Position numbers and translations under genes: made by a program. 64,000 bases of DNA, from contig VZDJ01001247.1 of the NCBI GenBank assembly GCA_008694505.1, forward strand, positions 124,001 through 188,000, written 5' to 3'. Below the pieces are notes generated by a model. The model had not been told where the DNA came from and did not search any database. It saw nothing but the letters and a program-made list of their open reading frames with translations. This DNA is from Cyanoderma ruficeps. Its lineage: Eukaryota > Chordata > Aves > Passeriformes > Timaliidae. Positions 11,880 to 24,437 of the stretch are shown here, one piece after another; the stretch's first letter is position 1, and every line of letters begins with the position of its first letter.

Positions 11880-12440
11880 CAACCTGTGCAATTGTAGGGA
11901 TCTACTTTTGGGATCATGGGGAAAGGTGGAATGGCTACCATGATCAGGGCACTGCAATTGAAGAGACAGGCTCTGTAGGAATGAGAGGATGCAAAGAGGG
12001 GCAATGGGCCTTGCCCTTCATGTGAGAAAACACCTATGGTGCATGAAGCTGTGCCAGAGGATGGATGAGGAGACAAGGGAGAGTAGGTAAAGGTCTGCTC
12101 CAGGCTGGCTGACTGCAAAGTACAAGTGGACGAGGACTTCTACAGACAGATGGGAGCAGCTCTGGTCCATATGGGGTTTTTCAATCACCCTGATATCCAC
12201 TGGAGAGACAGCACAGCAGGGCATAAACAGTCCAGAAGATTCCTGGACACCATCAAAGACAACTTCCTGACCCAAATGGTAGAGTAGACAGCAAGGAGAT
12301 ATACTTTGTGGCACCTCATATACACCAACAGTGAGGACCTTCTTGTGAAGGTCAAAGGTATTATTGGCTGCAGTGGCCATGAGATGGAAAGCGAGGAAGA
12401 ATTAAGAGGAGAAAGAAGCCTCCCTACAGGTTGTAGAGCT
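11880..12440 (+). mobile_element. CR1 LINE ORF2 fragment (endonuclease and following linker)
   Basis: About 560 bp of internal CR1. Recognisable pieces in order are 'gggatcatggggaaagg' near 11899, 'cttgcccttcatgt' near 12010, 'gaggatggatgaggaga' near 12056, and then a frame over 12185-12290 that gives [20 protein letters not shown] and DNFL, a signature of the CR1 endonuclease C-terminal part. It ends near 'gctgcagtggccatgagatgg'. Frame breaks show it is dead. It overlaps the same domain as the fragment at 6250-6560, so the two come from separate insertions. Confidence 0.8.
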
Positions 12441-13825
12441 GTTGGGCAAGGCATTAGGCATACTGATCTATCAGTAATGATGTTTTGATTGCTTTGCCCA
12501 TCCTGCCAATTCCTTGGCCAGTGAGTGCCATGGTGTTGGCTAACACAAACCTGTCTTGTTCATTCCCATGCAGTTGCAGCACTCGTTAAAACAGAAATCT
12601 CTGCCTACAGTAAGTGGCCTATTTGTCCATTTTATATATGACTAGTGGCTGTAGATAGAAGCAGCAACATCTCCAATAGTCCACAGAAAACCAGTTCCAT
12701 CCATAGTAAAGAAACAGTTCCTGCCTTGCACGACCAACATGTGGATTCTGCCCCACCTAGAGATGGATATTGTCCTCCATTTTCTTGCCAGATCCACGAG
12801 CAGAAAGAGAATAAGCCCAGGATCTGGATAGAAGGATGAGAAACAGTTCACCATAATCCTATAGATGTGGGTTGCAGACTATGAAAAGGGATAAAGAATA
12901 TGGAAAATACAAACATGTATTGAGAATAAAGGCAGGGTTTGTCAAGGTGAGCCTGAGAGTCCCACCATAAATTTACACTCACAGGGACAGTGAAAAGTAG
13001 GAGATAAGTTTTAAAATAACACTTTGAAAATCTCTTTCTCTTTGGCAGCTAATAATTTTTCAGCATTTTGGCTGGAAATAGCGCTTTGCCTCCTCCCAAC
13101 CTTCTGCACATTTTCTGTACTCATGTCTCCATGTCACTGAAATGCAACAGTCTGGGACCTTTCGAAACATTTCATTACATGTACAAATGTTGTTGTGTTT
13201 CAAAGGGAAAGGTAGTTTAAATATGTCAGGTTTTGAGCTGTAGAGATATTCTCTGCAGCACAGAAAAGGTAGATAAGGAAAAGTATAAGCACAACACAAA
13301 AATGGAGGGATACATCTTTGATGAGTTTAATCCTTCAAACTGATAATGATAATCAAGTACCAGAAACAAAAGAAAGTACCATAAAAAGCTCAAGGCATTA
13401 GATATGCAGTGCAAACAGACTATCTCTTTATAAATCACAAGAAATATGAGACTACACGCCTAAATTAGCTACAACATTGTCTAATTCCAGCAAGCCATGG
13501 GTGAATTTTAATTTACAGCATGTCTAAATATGACTGAGAATACTTGGAAAGCTTTAGTGTTCCAGATATTTTTCAGTTTCCTTTTTGGAAAGCCAAACTC
13601 TAAACTTCATGAGAAGACAAGAGCTTGCAAAAATCCAAAGTTTAAAAATAAGCATTTTTAAATTTCTGGTTCTTCACTATTAATTGATGCTTTCAGGCTC
13701 TGAATAATTTATAATGATAGCAATCAAAAGCAGCTGAAATGAAATTTTGTGATTAGGAAAATAGTGGTTTATTGATGGCGTTGTACATTTGTTTATGGCT
13801 CTTTTTTTTTTTTTTTTTTGTAATA
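12441..13825. other. Intergenic, poly-T at the right end
   Basis: No gene or repeat family recognised. A pure run of about 18 T at 13802-13819 directly precedes the next CR1 fragment. Confidence 0.5.
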
Positions 13826-13975
13826 GCCAGGGCCACCCAGAAGTTTGGTCTGAGAACCAATTCTTCCCAGAGAAGCTGTGGCTGCCCCTTTTCCAGAAGT
13901 GCTCAAGGCCAGGTTTGGGTGGGTCTTAGAGTAACCTGGTCTAGTAGAGATTTTATGTAGGCAGGATAGTCTGTG
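13826..13975 (+). mobile_element. CR1 LINE 3'-region fragment
   Basis: Contains 'cccagagaagctgtggctgc' followed by 'cagaagtgctcaaggcc' and 'taacctggtctagtag', the CR1 order in sense direction. It lacks the terminal octamer repeat, so both ends are truncated. Confidence 0.8.
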
Positions 13976-16900
13976 AGTTCTGACTCCAGCCAGCACAAGG
14001 AGTCTATACCCTGAGGTGGATGTCTGGCTCCACTTGAATGTCTAGAGATTTGCTTTGGGAATAGCAAACCCAAATCTCCACTGTTTCCTGTGGTCTTGGA
14101 TATAGCTCAGATCACATCACTCAATTATCCTTAGTGTTCCCTTTTCTCTTCCTGTTGTTACTATTTCAGGTTGAACTTTGGGTAGCACAAAAAGCAACCT
14201 GAGGTCAACAGCAGATGAGCAGAAGACAACTGAAAAACTTGTAGGTATGACTATGAGACAGAAACTGTTTTAGCTCTTGGGTGCTTTTCTAAAGGATTTC
14301 ACTGAGAACGTGATATGCTGAACTGGACTAGAAACCCACCAGAACCATTCTCCACCAGAAGGGGACCCTTCTGGTTTAAATTGGAGGTGCAGTGTCATCC
14401 ATCTGTTGCCAGGCTTATTTTGAGGATTCACTGAGATGCCTCAGGGCCTTTTCTTCTTTTAAGAATATATAGTTCTGTAATCAGTTTCTTCTGCATTTGA
14501 ACCACTGAACAGATGCACAGACTGTCCTGGCTCCAGATCTTATCATTAATTGTCCCTCTCCCATAAAGAGAGGACAAGCACCTTATTTCAGCCTGCATTA
14601 GTGACCATGCCACAGTCATTACTTGTCCCAGTCTGTCAGCAATCCAGATGATTCCCTTCTGACTTGCTACTCTTCCCATTTAGGTTTGGATAAGTTTCTT
14701 TCCCTTTTCTAATTCAAAATGAATTATGCTGAGAGTAGTATATATATGTTAACAAAATATTGTATACGGGAATTAGAGGTAAGCCTTATGCCAAATTCTG
14801 GCTATAATTCTTCAGTACTGCATAGTAGATGATATTCAGTCTTCAGCCATTTAATATGCTGCCTGATTTACTTTTGTTCTGTGTTTTGGATGAAGGAAAA
14901 AGCATCTTCAGTGGGAGGTGGATAGAGAAAGCAATTCCAAATTTATAACTTTAAAAATGTACCATCCAGCCTTCAGTACGTTGGTTGCAATAGAATGGGA
15001 ATTGCTAAATTAGCAATTTTAGCTCTTGCAGGTGTATTTTCATGTGGTTAGATGCTGTATTCTATAAGGTGGAAGCACGGGACATGAAAGTTGGAGATGA
15101 GGGTAGAATAAGAATTCTACAGTTCAAATAAATACACAGTTTTTTAAAATCCCATCTATACACTATCAATAAAAGATGCCAATGATGGGCAGCACTGACA
15201 TATACTGGTTTAGAAAAAATATTTAGACCTTACTTCTGTGTGGAAGAAATACAATTTATAAATTCAGCCTATGAAAAGCAGAAAAAAAAGCCACCTACTC
15301 AATGTACAACACTCATATGCCTTTAGCTGGGCCATGTAGTTTTTAGAAAATCACTTTTCTGTACAATATTAAAAAAAAAATCATTAGAATGGTAGTGCTA
15401 ATACTTTTGTGATCACACTCCAAAAGGAAAATACCCTCTGTCAGAGAAAGGAGCATCAAGGGACATTCTAGAGGGCTATGGTTGCATTTTAGATGTTTTC
15501 AGCCATAAATACTTAAATTTTGCACCTAATGGGTGAGTAAAGGGCTGATGCAGCTCTTGCACTGAGAGGGAGACGACAAAATTAACAGTAATGGAGAAGT
15601 TTTGACCATTGACCATTTATTCCTTCTTGCATGGACACATACATAGAATTAGAGGTTTTCCTTGTTCAACATTTTTAACATGAATATTTCTGTTTATAAT
15701 CCTGAAACACAACACCAGACGAATTTTTAAAAAGTCAAATCTAGATCTAAACTTTCTGTCTCAGATATATTATTAGATGAACAAGTTCAAATTTTAAAAT
15801 TTCCTTATAAAACCCCTCAGGCTGATCTATAAAAAGTAAAGTGACCCAAACAGGTCTGAAAGCACTGACATATTGCACCATAGGTTGCTATATTCTTATT
15901 AAAAAGCAGCTACAGATTGCTCAAAAGAAAATTTATATTTCAAGCAGTGGAATAGAGAGACATCATAAAGTTTTTAATAGAATTACTGAATGCCTTGTGA
16001 TTTGGAGTTCTTTAAAGATACAATAAAAATGACATTTAAAAATAAATCACTATTCCAATATCTGTCAATTTCCATAATCTCTTATATAGCCAAAAGAAAA
16101 AATAATTTATCTAAAAATTTAAAAGCAGAAGAGATAATACAATCTATCTTTCAAGTGCATAAGGGTCTCAGCTATTAAAATCAACATCTACATTGGGACC
16201 TTCATGCAGGTGTTGAAACCTTTGCTGCTTTTAGTTTTATTTCCGAAATCAAAGTCAGCTACAAAGGCCCCAGTAATATCAATTGTACAGGCACATCTAA
16301 ACTGACAATTATGAACATTCTTGTAGCTTTAATGGGGCCACCAGTAAACTGAATTGTAGTCAAAGATTAACTATTTATTAGTCTCACTTCAGATTAAAAG
16401 CACTATCTCAACTTTGGAAAAGATTAGAGACTTTTGGCCTTTTCTTTCTTAACAGACTTCAAAATTTAAACCAACAACATCCAGTTCCAATTTTTAGTGA
16501 CTTCTGCCCAAAATACAACAATAAGCAAAAGCTGAATATATTCAAAAGTGTGTCCATCCATAATACAAATTATCACAAAATTGCCTGTGACACTGATCTC
16601 ATATCTAGCAGACACAGTGATCATCTTGAGAAAATTAATCTGATTTGCCTCACAATTTCACAATTCTTCTAGTCTAATCTTATTACACGTTTTGGTTTTT
16701 TATGATATTTCTATCTATTATTTTATAAACATATGTTGCTGAGACACATTTGGGGATGCAGCAAATTATTTCTGTTTAGAGCAAGATTAGCATCTCTCCT
16801 GCAGCTTCCTGATGTATTTTTGGGATTGCATCAGTCTCATGATCACTGCATGTTTTTGTCTCAGGACTTTTCTCAAAGGAAATGACAACAAAGATATTGG

Positions 16901-17339
16901 ACTGGCTTAGGAATATTTCTGTTCACCATTACATCATTGGAATTGTATCTGTTGAAAGCTATTCCTTAAATTCAATTTAGATAGAAAATGTAAAGCTTTG
17001 TAGCATGTCTAAGTGTGATTTAAAACACATAAATATAATTTAAGTACATCTCAGACTGAGAAGGTTCTGGGCAATACATTTCAAAGAATTCTTCATGATC
17101 CAAGAAGCAGATAAAGTTTTCCAAAGTGCCTGCACTATTTGGGTGTCTCACGTAAAGGAAGTCAGGATACCCTGTGTGTGCAGGCACCTAAATGAAGTGA
17201 GAGGTACCTACACCAGATACTTGTTTTATTTGCATTTTACTTTTCTTTCTTGAATTAATTAAGCAGTGGAAGCTCCTACACTTATACTCTGAGAGAACAT
17301 CCTCATAGGCAGAGATGCCCTGCAGAGACCTTGGCAAAT
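13976..17339. other. Intergenic, no feature seen
   Basis: About 3.4 kb of AT-rich DNA. Short open frames occur on both strands but none has splice context, family motif or codon pattern that I could defend. No repeat family recognised. Confidence 0.5.
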
Positions 17340-18096
17340 TAGAGAGATGAGCAATCACCAGTTGTGAGGAGTTTAACAAGGGAAAGGGCTGGATTCTGCC
17401 CCTGGGACAGGGCCTCACTGGCTGTGTGTATGGACTGGGAGGCTGTAGAGAAGCTGTATGTTGGGAGAGCCCTGGGGTGCTGGTCCATGTCCAGTTGGAT
17501 CTGATCCAGCAGTGCCCTGGCAGCCAGGAGGGACATCCCTGTCCTGGGGCCACCAGGCCCAGCATGGCCGCTCAGGCCTGGCAGGGATTGTCCCGCTCTG
17601 CTCTGCCCTGGGCGGCCTCACCTCCAGTGCTGGGGGCAGCCTGGGCTGCCACAATATAAAACACACACTGAACTATTAGGGATGGTTTAGTTTAGGGGGA
17701 AGGTCTGGAGGAGCCGTTTGAGGAGCAGTTGAGGGCACTTTGTTTGGGTAGAGGAGACTGAGGCCTCACGGAGCTCTTCAGCAACTTCCCAAGGGGCAGA
17801 AAACGGACAGCTCTGCTCTCTCCTTTCTGGGACAGGGATCAAGGGAATGCCTGGAGCTGTGTCAGGGCAGGGTCAGGCTGGAGATCAGGGAAAGGTTCTT
17901 CCCCCAGAGGGTGCTGGGCACTGCCCAGGCTCCCCAGGGAATGGGCACAGCCCCAAGGCTGCCAGAGCTCCAGGAGTGTTTGGACAACACTCCCAGGGAT
18001 ACACAGGATGGGATTGTTAGGTGTCCTGTCTAGAGCTGGGAGTTCAATTGGGTGATCCCTGTGGGTCCCATCCAACTCAGCACGTCGTGTGATTCT
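17340..18096 (+). mobile_element. CR1 LINE 3' part (end of ORF2 plus tail)
   Basis: A relatively long and GC-rich CR1 copy. It opens in the reverse-transcriptase C-terminal region ('ggattctgcccctgggac' near 17390, 'ctggggtgctggtcc' near 17470) and continues through 'gcctggagctgtgtcaggg' (about 17850), 'ggttcttcccccagaggg' and 'ctgccagagctccaggag' to the tail 'tgtgattctaag' near 18095. The spurious frames here are shadows of the old ORF2. Frame breaks and an internal unrelated-looking stretch near 17650-17760 show decay. Confidence 0.85.
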
Positions 18097-18426
18097 AAGG
18101 GGAAATGACCTGAAGTTACAACAGGGAGGTTCAGGTTGGATATCAGGAAAAATTTCTTCACTGAAGGAGTGGTTAAGCACTAGTCCAGTCTTCCCAGTGC
18201 AGTGGTGGACCCACCATCCCTGGAGAGCAAGGGATGGTGATGAAAACTGAGGAGAGGTGGCACTTTACAATATGGCTTAGTGGCTGTCAGAGGCTGGATT
18301 AAATCAGTGTCCCAACACATCTTGGAATGGCTCAGATGGGATTGTTGGGATGTCCTGTGCAGGGCCAGGAGTTGAATTGCATGACCCCTATGGTTCCCTT
18401 CCAACTCAGCATATTTTGTGATTCCA
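18097..18426 (+). mobile_element. Second CR1 LINE 3' fragment, adjacent to the first
   Basis: Directly follows another CR1 tail and begins again in the CR1 3' region ('ggatatcaggaaaaatttc', 'gatgggattgttgggatgtc') ending 'ttttgtgattccatg'. The two copies sit head-to-tail in the same orientation. Either one inserted beside the other's tail or part of one was duplicated. Confidence 0.8.
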
Positions 18427-18690
18427 TGAGAACTATTTATGGCTGATTGGTCATTTGGGCTGCTAATCTACTTGTCAATATCACCTGCACAACAGATCGA
18501 GTATGATTTTTATTTATCTCTTCTCTCTCTTTACTTTTTTTATAATGTCCCTTTTCTTGTATACTCCAGTAATGACCATAATCTTGAAACAGAACAAAAT
18601 TAAAGCCATATTTTTGGCCACTATAAGTATGAAAACAAACTCTTGTGGAAGTTATTTTTCCCTACTCTATCACTGCTCATTTGTAACAAG

Positions 18691-19055
18691 GATCACAGAA
18701 TCACAGAGTACTTCAGGTTGGAAAGGACCTTTACAGGTTATCGGTTCTAATCTCCCTGCCCTGAAGAGAAGCACCTTCCTCTATCCCAAGTTGCTCCAAG
18801 CCCCATGCAACCTGGCCTTGGACACTTCCAGGGATCCAGGGGAAGCCACGGATTGCCTGACCACTCTGTGCCAAGGCCTCCCCACTCTTATAATAAAGAG
18901 TGTCTTCCTTATATCTAACCTAAAGCCATCATCTTTTAGTTTAAAACTTTTCCTGTCCCTACAAACCTTGGGTAGGTTAGGGGTTGTTCTTATAATCTTT
19001 CTTACATGTCTCCTTTATATATTAAACAGGCACACATTGCCAGCTCGTGGCCAGT
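18691..19055 (-). mobile_element. CR1 LINE 3' part
   Basis: The plus strand begins 'gatcacagaatcacagag' and 'ttcaggttggaaaggacc', continues 'aacctggccttggacac', and further reads as the reverse complement of the CR1 3' UTR and the end of ORF2 through 'tgtcccta' and 'cttacatgtctcc'. The 201-residue plus-strand frame over this region is antisense to the element and is not a gene. Confidence 0.8.
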
Positions 19056-20301
19056 TTTTGTCCCCCAGTACCTGCAAGTACTTGGCCTCACAGCAATGGC
19101 TTAATTGATTATTTTACTAAAGAACTAAATCACAATAAGAATCAGAGCCTTTTGTCATTACATGATCTATTTCCCAGGTGTTGAAGTGTTGCAGAAGCTG
19201 GTGGAAGCTCTACCCTTGGAAGCTGGTCAAGTTTTTAAGTCAGTGCAAAGCAGCTGCTGTTACCTTTCCTTAGAGTTTTGGTGTTTCTGTGACATGTTGC
19301 AGTGCACCCCCACACCCCGGCAGATGTTTCCATATTAGGAAAATAGTTTGAATAATAAGAATTTGAAGAGAACTTATAAGGAAGATGAACCAGAAACTTC
19401 CATGCACTCCTCACCATAATTGGCTCAGTGCCAGGACAAAAACACTTGTTGGTCTCTCTAGCTGTTCCTCAAGAAATGCACCTGTTTTCTATTGGGCAGC
19501 TTGCCAAAAATCTCTCCTGAATCATTAAATACTTAAGAGAGAGTTCGTATTCTTGGAGCATTTTCAGTGTGTCTTAGCAGGTGCAAGGGCCCTCGCTGAA
19601 CTGTGCAGGGCTTTGTTGTTTTGTTTTATATAGTTTGCTATTTGTCTTTAATCAAAAACTTTTTGCTTTTTCAAAACACACCCGATCATGTCACCTTGCT
19701 AATTATTTTTAAACCATTTCTGGGAGGTTGCTGGACACCCTCAGAGTGTGTTGAACCCTCTGAAAATACACAGGCCCACACAGAATTTCAGCAGTGACAC
19801 AGCCATTGGTATTATGATCTCAGCCTAACCACCTGCAGTATATCCCTTGGACAAATCTGCACTCAGTCTGTACTTTAAGGATTAATGTTGGCTCTAACTA
19901 GAGACCAAGTCAAACATGGACAACTTCCAGGAAAGCTATTTCCTGTTTCCATATAGAGGACATTATTTACAGCTCCCACATATAATACACAATTAGAGTA
20001 GTAAATCTATTTATTCACAGAAAGAATAATGAGTGCCAAGTAAATAGGAAAACTTAGAGGCAAGTATTATAAAAGCATTATTTTTGCTTGGAACACTATT
20101 AGCTATTAGCAAGTATGTTCTAACAAACTGAAAAATGTCCAGAGGCTTAAGTGCTAAATCTGCATAAAAAACAACTGATTTTTAGCCTGAGTTCCCTTCT
20201 GTTTTAATTGTGTGGTACTTTTGAAGGATGGAGTGGTATATAGCTGCCTTTTGCTAGCACCATATTTTGGTTCTAAGTGTAACTGTTTCCTTTCTTCCTC
20301 T
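19056..20301. other. Intergenic, no feature seen
   Basis: No gene or repeat family recognised up to the LTR that follows. Confidence 0.5.
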
Positions 20302-20307
20302 CACCCG

Positions 20308-20929
20308 TGTGGGGTTGCAGGATTGTTTAAAAGTTTTATATTAAGTTTAGTTTAGCTTTATGTGCCTAAGATGGGCCCCTTTGTTTTTTTTAGAATGTTT
20401 TTTTTTTCTTATCAGAAGTTAGTATGTGTTTTTTTTTTCTTTGCCTAGAGACGGTTTTTAATTAGTCTGTTTATTATAAATTTTTTGCTTGTTAGGGAGA
20501 ATGTTGCTTTTTAAGGATAAGGGCCTTGGAGGAGTCTGCTTGATGCCTGGGCCCCCCCCCAGAAACTCTACCTAAGTTTTTGATGTATTATGAGCTATGT
20601 AACTTAGTTGGAATGTATACTTTGTTAATTGGTTTGGAGATTGTATCCACCCCTTTTTGAGCTAGCCCTGAAAAGACCCCCGAGCCCAGGGACTGCATCT
20701 CTCCTGGGGTTGTTGATCTAGGGTGACGGGGTCCCCTGTCCCGTCCCCCAATAAACCCTGATTTATATAACCTCCGAGAGGTCACTCTTTCTTTCATCGC
20801 CACGAACCATAGCAGCAGAAGGTCTGAAGGCCTGCAGAACCAAGAGCTCACCTTGCTGTTGTCGGAGCGTGCTGGAGCGGTCGGGCAAGCCAGCCGGCCA
20901 GGCTGACCAGCGAGGCACGCACCCCGACA
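20308..20929 (+). mobile_element. Solo LTR of an endogenous retrovirus, class II (ERVK-like), with perfect 6-bp target duplication
   Basis: The 622-bp element begins TGTGGGGTTG and ends CACCCCGACA, imperfect inverted termini with the TG...CA form of retroviral LTRs. It is flanked on both sides by CACCCG (20302-20307 and 20930-20935), a perfect 6-bp target-site duplication typical of class II avian ERVs. A poly(A) signal AATAAA lies at 20750-20755, with the R-U5 boundary after it, which fixes the plus orientation. T-rich runs fill U3. No internal coding region is attached, so this is a solo LTR produced by recombination between the two LTRs of a provirus. The intact flanks suggest moderate age. 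Confidence 0.9.
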
Positions 20930-20964
20930 CACCCGGTTTGCAACTTTTGCCATTCTTGTTAGAA

Positions 20965-21060
20965 ACAAAATCATGGAATGTTTGAGAAGGCATGAAGCCT
21001 TTTTTGGAGATAATCCAGTTCAACCTGTTCTATTAAGCAGGTTGCTCAGGGCCTTGGCCT
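20965..21060 (-). mobile_element. CR1 LINE fragment beside the LTR
   Basis: The plus strand reads 'ataatccagttcaacctg' and 'aagcaggttgctcaggg', the reverse complement of an old CR1 3' region. Diverged. Confidence 0.65.
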
Positions 21061-24000
21061 AAAAAAAATTTAAAGGAAATGTCACCTACCAAATTACAGG
21101 AATTATTCTATGTTCTCCCTCTCTTCCCTCTTCCTTTTGAGGGAAGATGCTGAAAACAAGAGATGGTAAATACTGTGAGGTCTACCCATACTTCAGCACA
21201 TATTATTTCTAGATTTTCCCCTTTCACTCTTAACAGCAGGGAGAAGACATCACAACCACGGCTGGCAAAAGATATCTCTACAGAATTCAATTTCCTGTGC
21301 TTTTTTTTTAGGTTTTTTTGGGAGTGAATAAACAAACTAAGCTTTATGAAGCTAAACTGCTAACATACCTGAACTTTGTCCTGTCTTTAATAAGACTGAA
21401 ATGTGTACAAAGGGCTCTTTCTAATCTGTCTGTCTGCAATTTTCAGCCAAGAAATAAAAAAATGCACCGTTAAAGCAAATAAATTATTCAACCCACTCTG
21501 TATTAGAGCAACATGATTGTTTGTTCTTGACTGAAAGAAACACATTTGATACAATAATTCAGAAGCAGATCAATGTTGTCCCTAGAGGAGAGGTCCCTGA
21601 GCCCAGGGAATCAAGCGTTTCAGATTTTTTCTTGATGGCTGAGACAGTGTAATGCCTTTGTTTTCAAACACAGTGCTCTTAGCAGAGTCCAGCTTTATTC
21701 TGTGTAATATTTATATGTTATTTCAGAGAGAAACAGCAAGAAAATAGAATGATTTTTTTCAATATCTTTAATTTCTTACTTTTCCTATTCTCCCTTCCTC
21801 TTTAATTACCATCATTTGTGCCTTATCTCAGAACATCTTAAAAAAACAAGTCTGAAGATTAAGTCTAATAAAGTTGATTTTGCATCAAATAACACACAGT
21901 CTATTCATTATACTTCATAATCCCTTTTTCTCCAAACAGTTCTGGCTGTTGTTGCTTAATTTTAAGTTTATTCATCTGAGATCCCATGACTATTTTTTGC
22001 ACTTGAGTTGAAATAAACAATGGTATTCATTGAATGGTATCAAATTTGAAACGAAATAAAGCCAAACCAGCTCTCATCTTATTTCTTGGATGGCTTTAGC
22101 TTTCCAGTTCAGTTAAAAAAAAAAAGGTAAATCACATTCAAAAGGAGAGGAAATTATGTGTTTTGATGATGAACCTCCACAAATGTTTTATTTTTTTTTT
22201 TTATTCACAAGAAACAAAGCTCTCTAGAGTTCAGGGATTGCAATCATTGTGTGTGACACAAAACCTATTAGTTAGCCATTAACTCCTAGTGTAAAGATAA
22301 TGTACTTCTCCCTTGTAAACTTCTGAAGAAAATTTAAATGCAACTGTTGAACAAACAGCAGATATTCAGGATTATAGCCATTTATTTCCTCAGTTACATA
22401 AATGAGTGATTCTTAAAAAAATGGGACAATTATCCCATGTTCCAAGGTGATGTCAGCAAAAGCACCTCGTGACTGGAGATGTGCTGCAGTTCTTTAAACT
22501 GCCATTGTCAGCACCAATAAGTCAAGCATCGTTAAGGAGCACAATTTAAATTCAAGAGAAAAATGCAATTAAAAAAATCGAATGACAAGTCTGATTTTAT
22601 AGACATACAGAAAAAGTGATGTAACAAAACTTGGCTGAAAGAAAAAAAGGTACGAAATGAATTATGAAAGATCTCAAATGAAAGATCTCAAGAAACTCAT
22701 TGCGTTGCATCCTTGTCCCAAAGTAGGACTCGTGTATAAAATGCAGTTAATATTTTTTTTGTCCCTATTTAATACAAAAAAAGATCAAAGATGCTATCAA
22801 AATTTTTTCAAGTGGTAAAGAGGCCTAATCAATAAAGTCTGCCACACTGGTGTAGCATGTAATTTTTCATCTATTTAATAATTCAGTGCTATAATATATC
22901 AAAAACAAAATAGAAAACCAAATCTTAAAATGAATATAATGACAAACCCACTAAAATATTAAATTTCCCAGGAGTTTCTAGAGGCTTGAGCACTATCTTA
23001 TCAAAGGCTGAACAGAATGCCAATTCCAAAAATCTTGCATAACAATGGTCATTATTTCCTTAAAGATTTCTTTGTATGGCTCTAATGCTGTGTGATTATC
23101 TAAGTATTAATAAAATATCTGCTTCAGATATATATGAATTGTTAGGGTGAAAAGTTGAACTCTTGAGAATTCTGCAAGCACTTGTTGCTGTTTTTATTAC
23201 AAATCTATCAGCTCTCTCTGCCTCCCCCACTGCATCCTGTTTTATTCTAAAATGTTTAGTGGCAGGGACACCATGACATTCATTCTATTTCCATTGTGAC
23301 CAGACTATCAAAGCACATTAAAAGTGGTTGCTTTCCAAATATGAAACATATATAAAGCTAAGGAAAAAATAACAATAAAAAATATCTTCTGTGTGTTCCA
23401 TCACCACTCCTCACCAGAGCACTGGATTGACTGTTGTATCCTGATCTCAGTCTATTGATTTGGAGAACTAGCAGACAAGGTGAATCATTTTTCCTTCTGC
23501 CTGCTGCCCTGGTGCTGCCTCAAATCATATTTAAAAACAAGCACTGGCCTGCAGATTCACATGCAATCAGTAATTTATATGAGCATGGACGTTCAATTAT
23601 ATATAATTACTGAATTGCAAATTGTTAGGGATGTTTGTTTGTTCTTTCTTTTCTTTCTCCCTCCCTGTCTTCTTTGCCTTCCTTCTCCCTGCTCCTGAGA
23701 GTGATACTAATAAAATAAAAAGACAAATAAGTTTCAGAAAATAGCGGTGTGAGAAATTGTATCTTCGGTCAGGTATTTAGACCAGAAAACTCATACAAGT
23801 GGCTGTCTCCCAGGAAAAAGGTGACTTTGCAAATTAACACTATGCATGCAATATTTTCTAATATTATATAATAATTTAATAATTTAACTATGTAATTTAA
23901 ATGTTTTATTATTGTTGTTGTTGTTGTTGTTGTTGTATTAATTTTAATATCTTCTTTCTATCCACCACAGAGAAAACAGAATTACGAGATTACATTGCAG

Positions 24001-24324
24001 TAAACTTTCTTTCAATTAAGAAAGAGTGGAGGTTGGGTTCCTCTGTTGTATTCAAATCTTATCATTTGGATCCCTAAGAAAGAGAACTTTTAAGCTTATG
24101 TGTCATTAGTCGATCAGCAGAAAGATACAGAATCCGTGTATTAGGAGCTCAGTTCTCCACTAAAACCATTTGGAGTATCAGCTTCTAACACATCCCAGTG
24201 AATTCCTGCTGCAGAGCAGTATGCTAGAAAAAATCAAGAGGTTCCAAGAAAACAAACGGAAATTTCTATGTAATTCCCCATGTTTTTCTTGCATGTAAAT
24301 TTGTTGGAGAAGAACACAGTAGGA
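21061..24324. other. Intergenic, minor repeats only
   Basis: About 3.3 kb of AT-rich sequence with no exon or transposable element recognised. It contains a tandem 14-base duplication (unit atgaaagatctcaa, 22664-22691) and a trinucleotide repeat listed separately. Confidence 0.5.
23909..23937. repeat. (TTG)n microsatellite
   Basis: Nine or so TTG/TGT units in AT-rich sequence. Confidence 0.9.
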
Positions 24325-24437
24325 ACAAGAACCTGTCCTAAACAAGCTGCTCTAGGTGACCTACTTGAGTACAGGGAGTGGGCAAACATCACCTGAAAAG
24401 GTCCCTTCTCACCTCAAACTCACTGTGGTTCATGAAT
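24325..24437 (+). mobile_element. Old CR1 LINE 3'-end fragment
   Basis: The order 'gctgctctaggtgaccta', 'cttgagtacaggga', 'aaggtcccttctcacctca' and 'ctgtggttcatg' matches the last 100 bases of CR1 in sense direction. Considerably diverged. Confidence 0.65.

Noticed and set aside
18503..19108. 201-residue open frame on the plus strand
   Set aside because: Its second half is antisense to a CR1 copy (18691-19055) and the first half is low-complexity AT-rich sequence. It is a chance frame.
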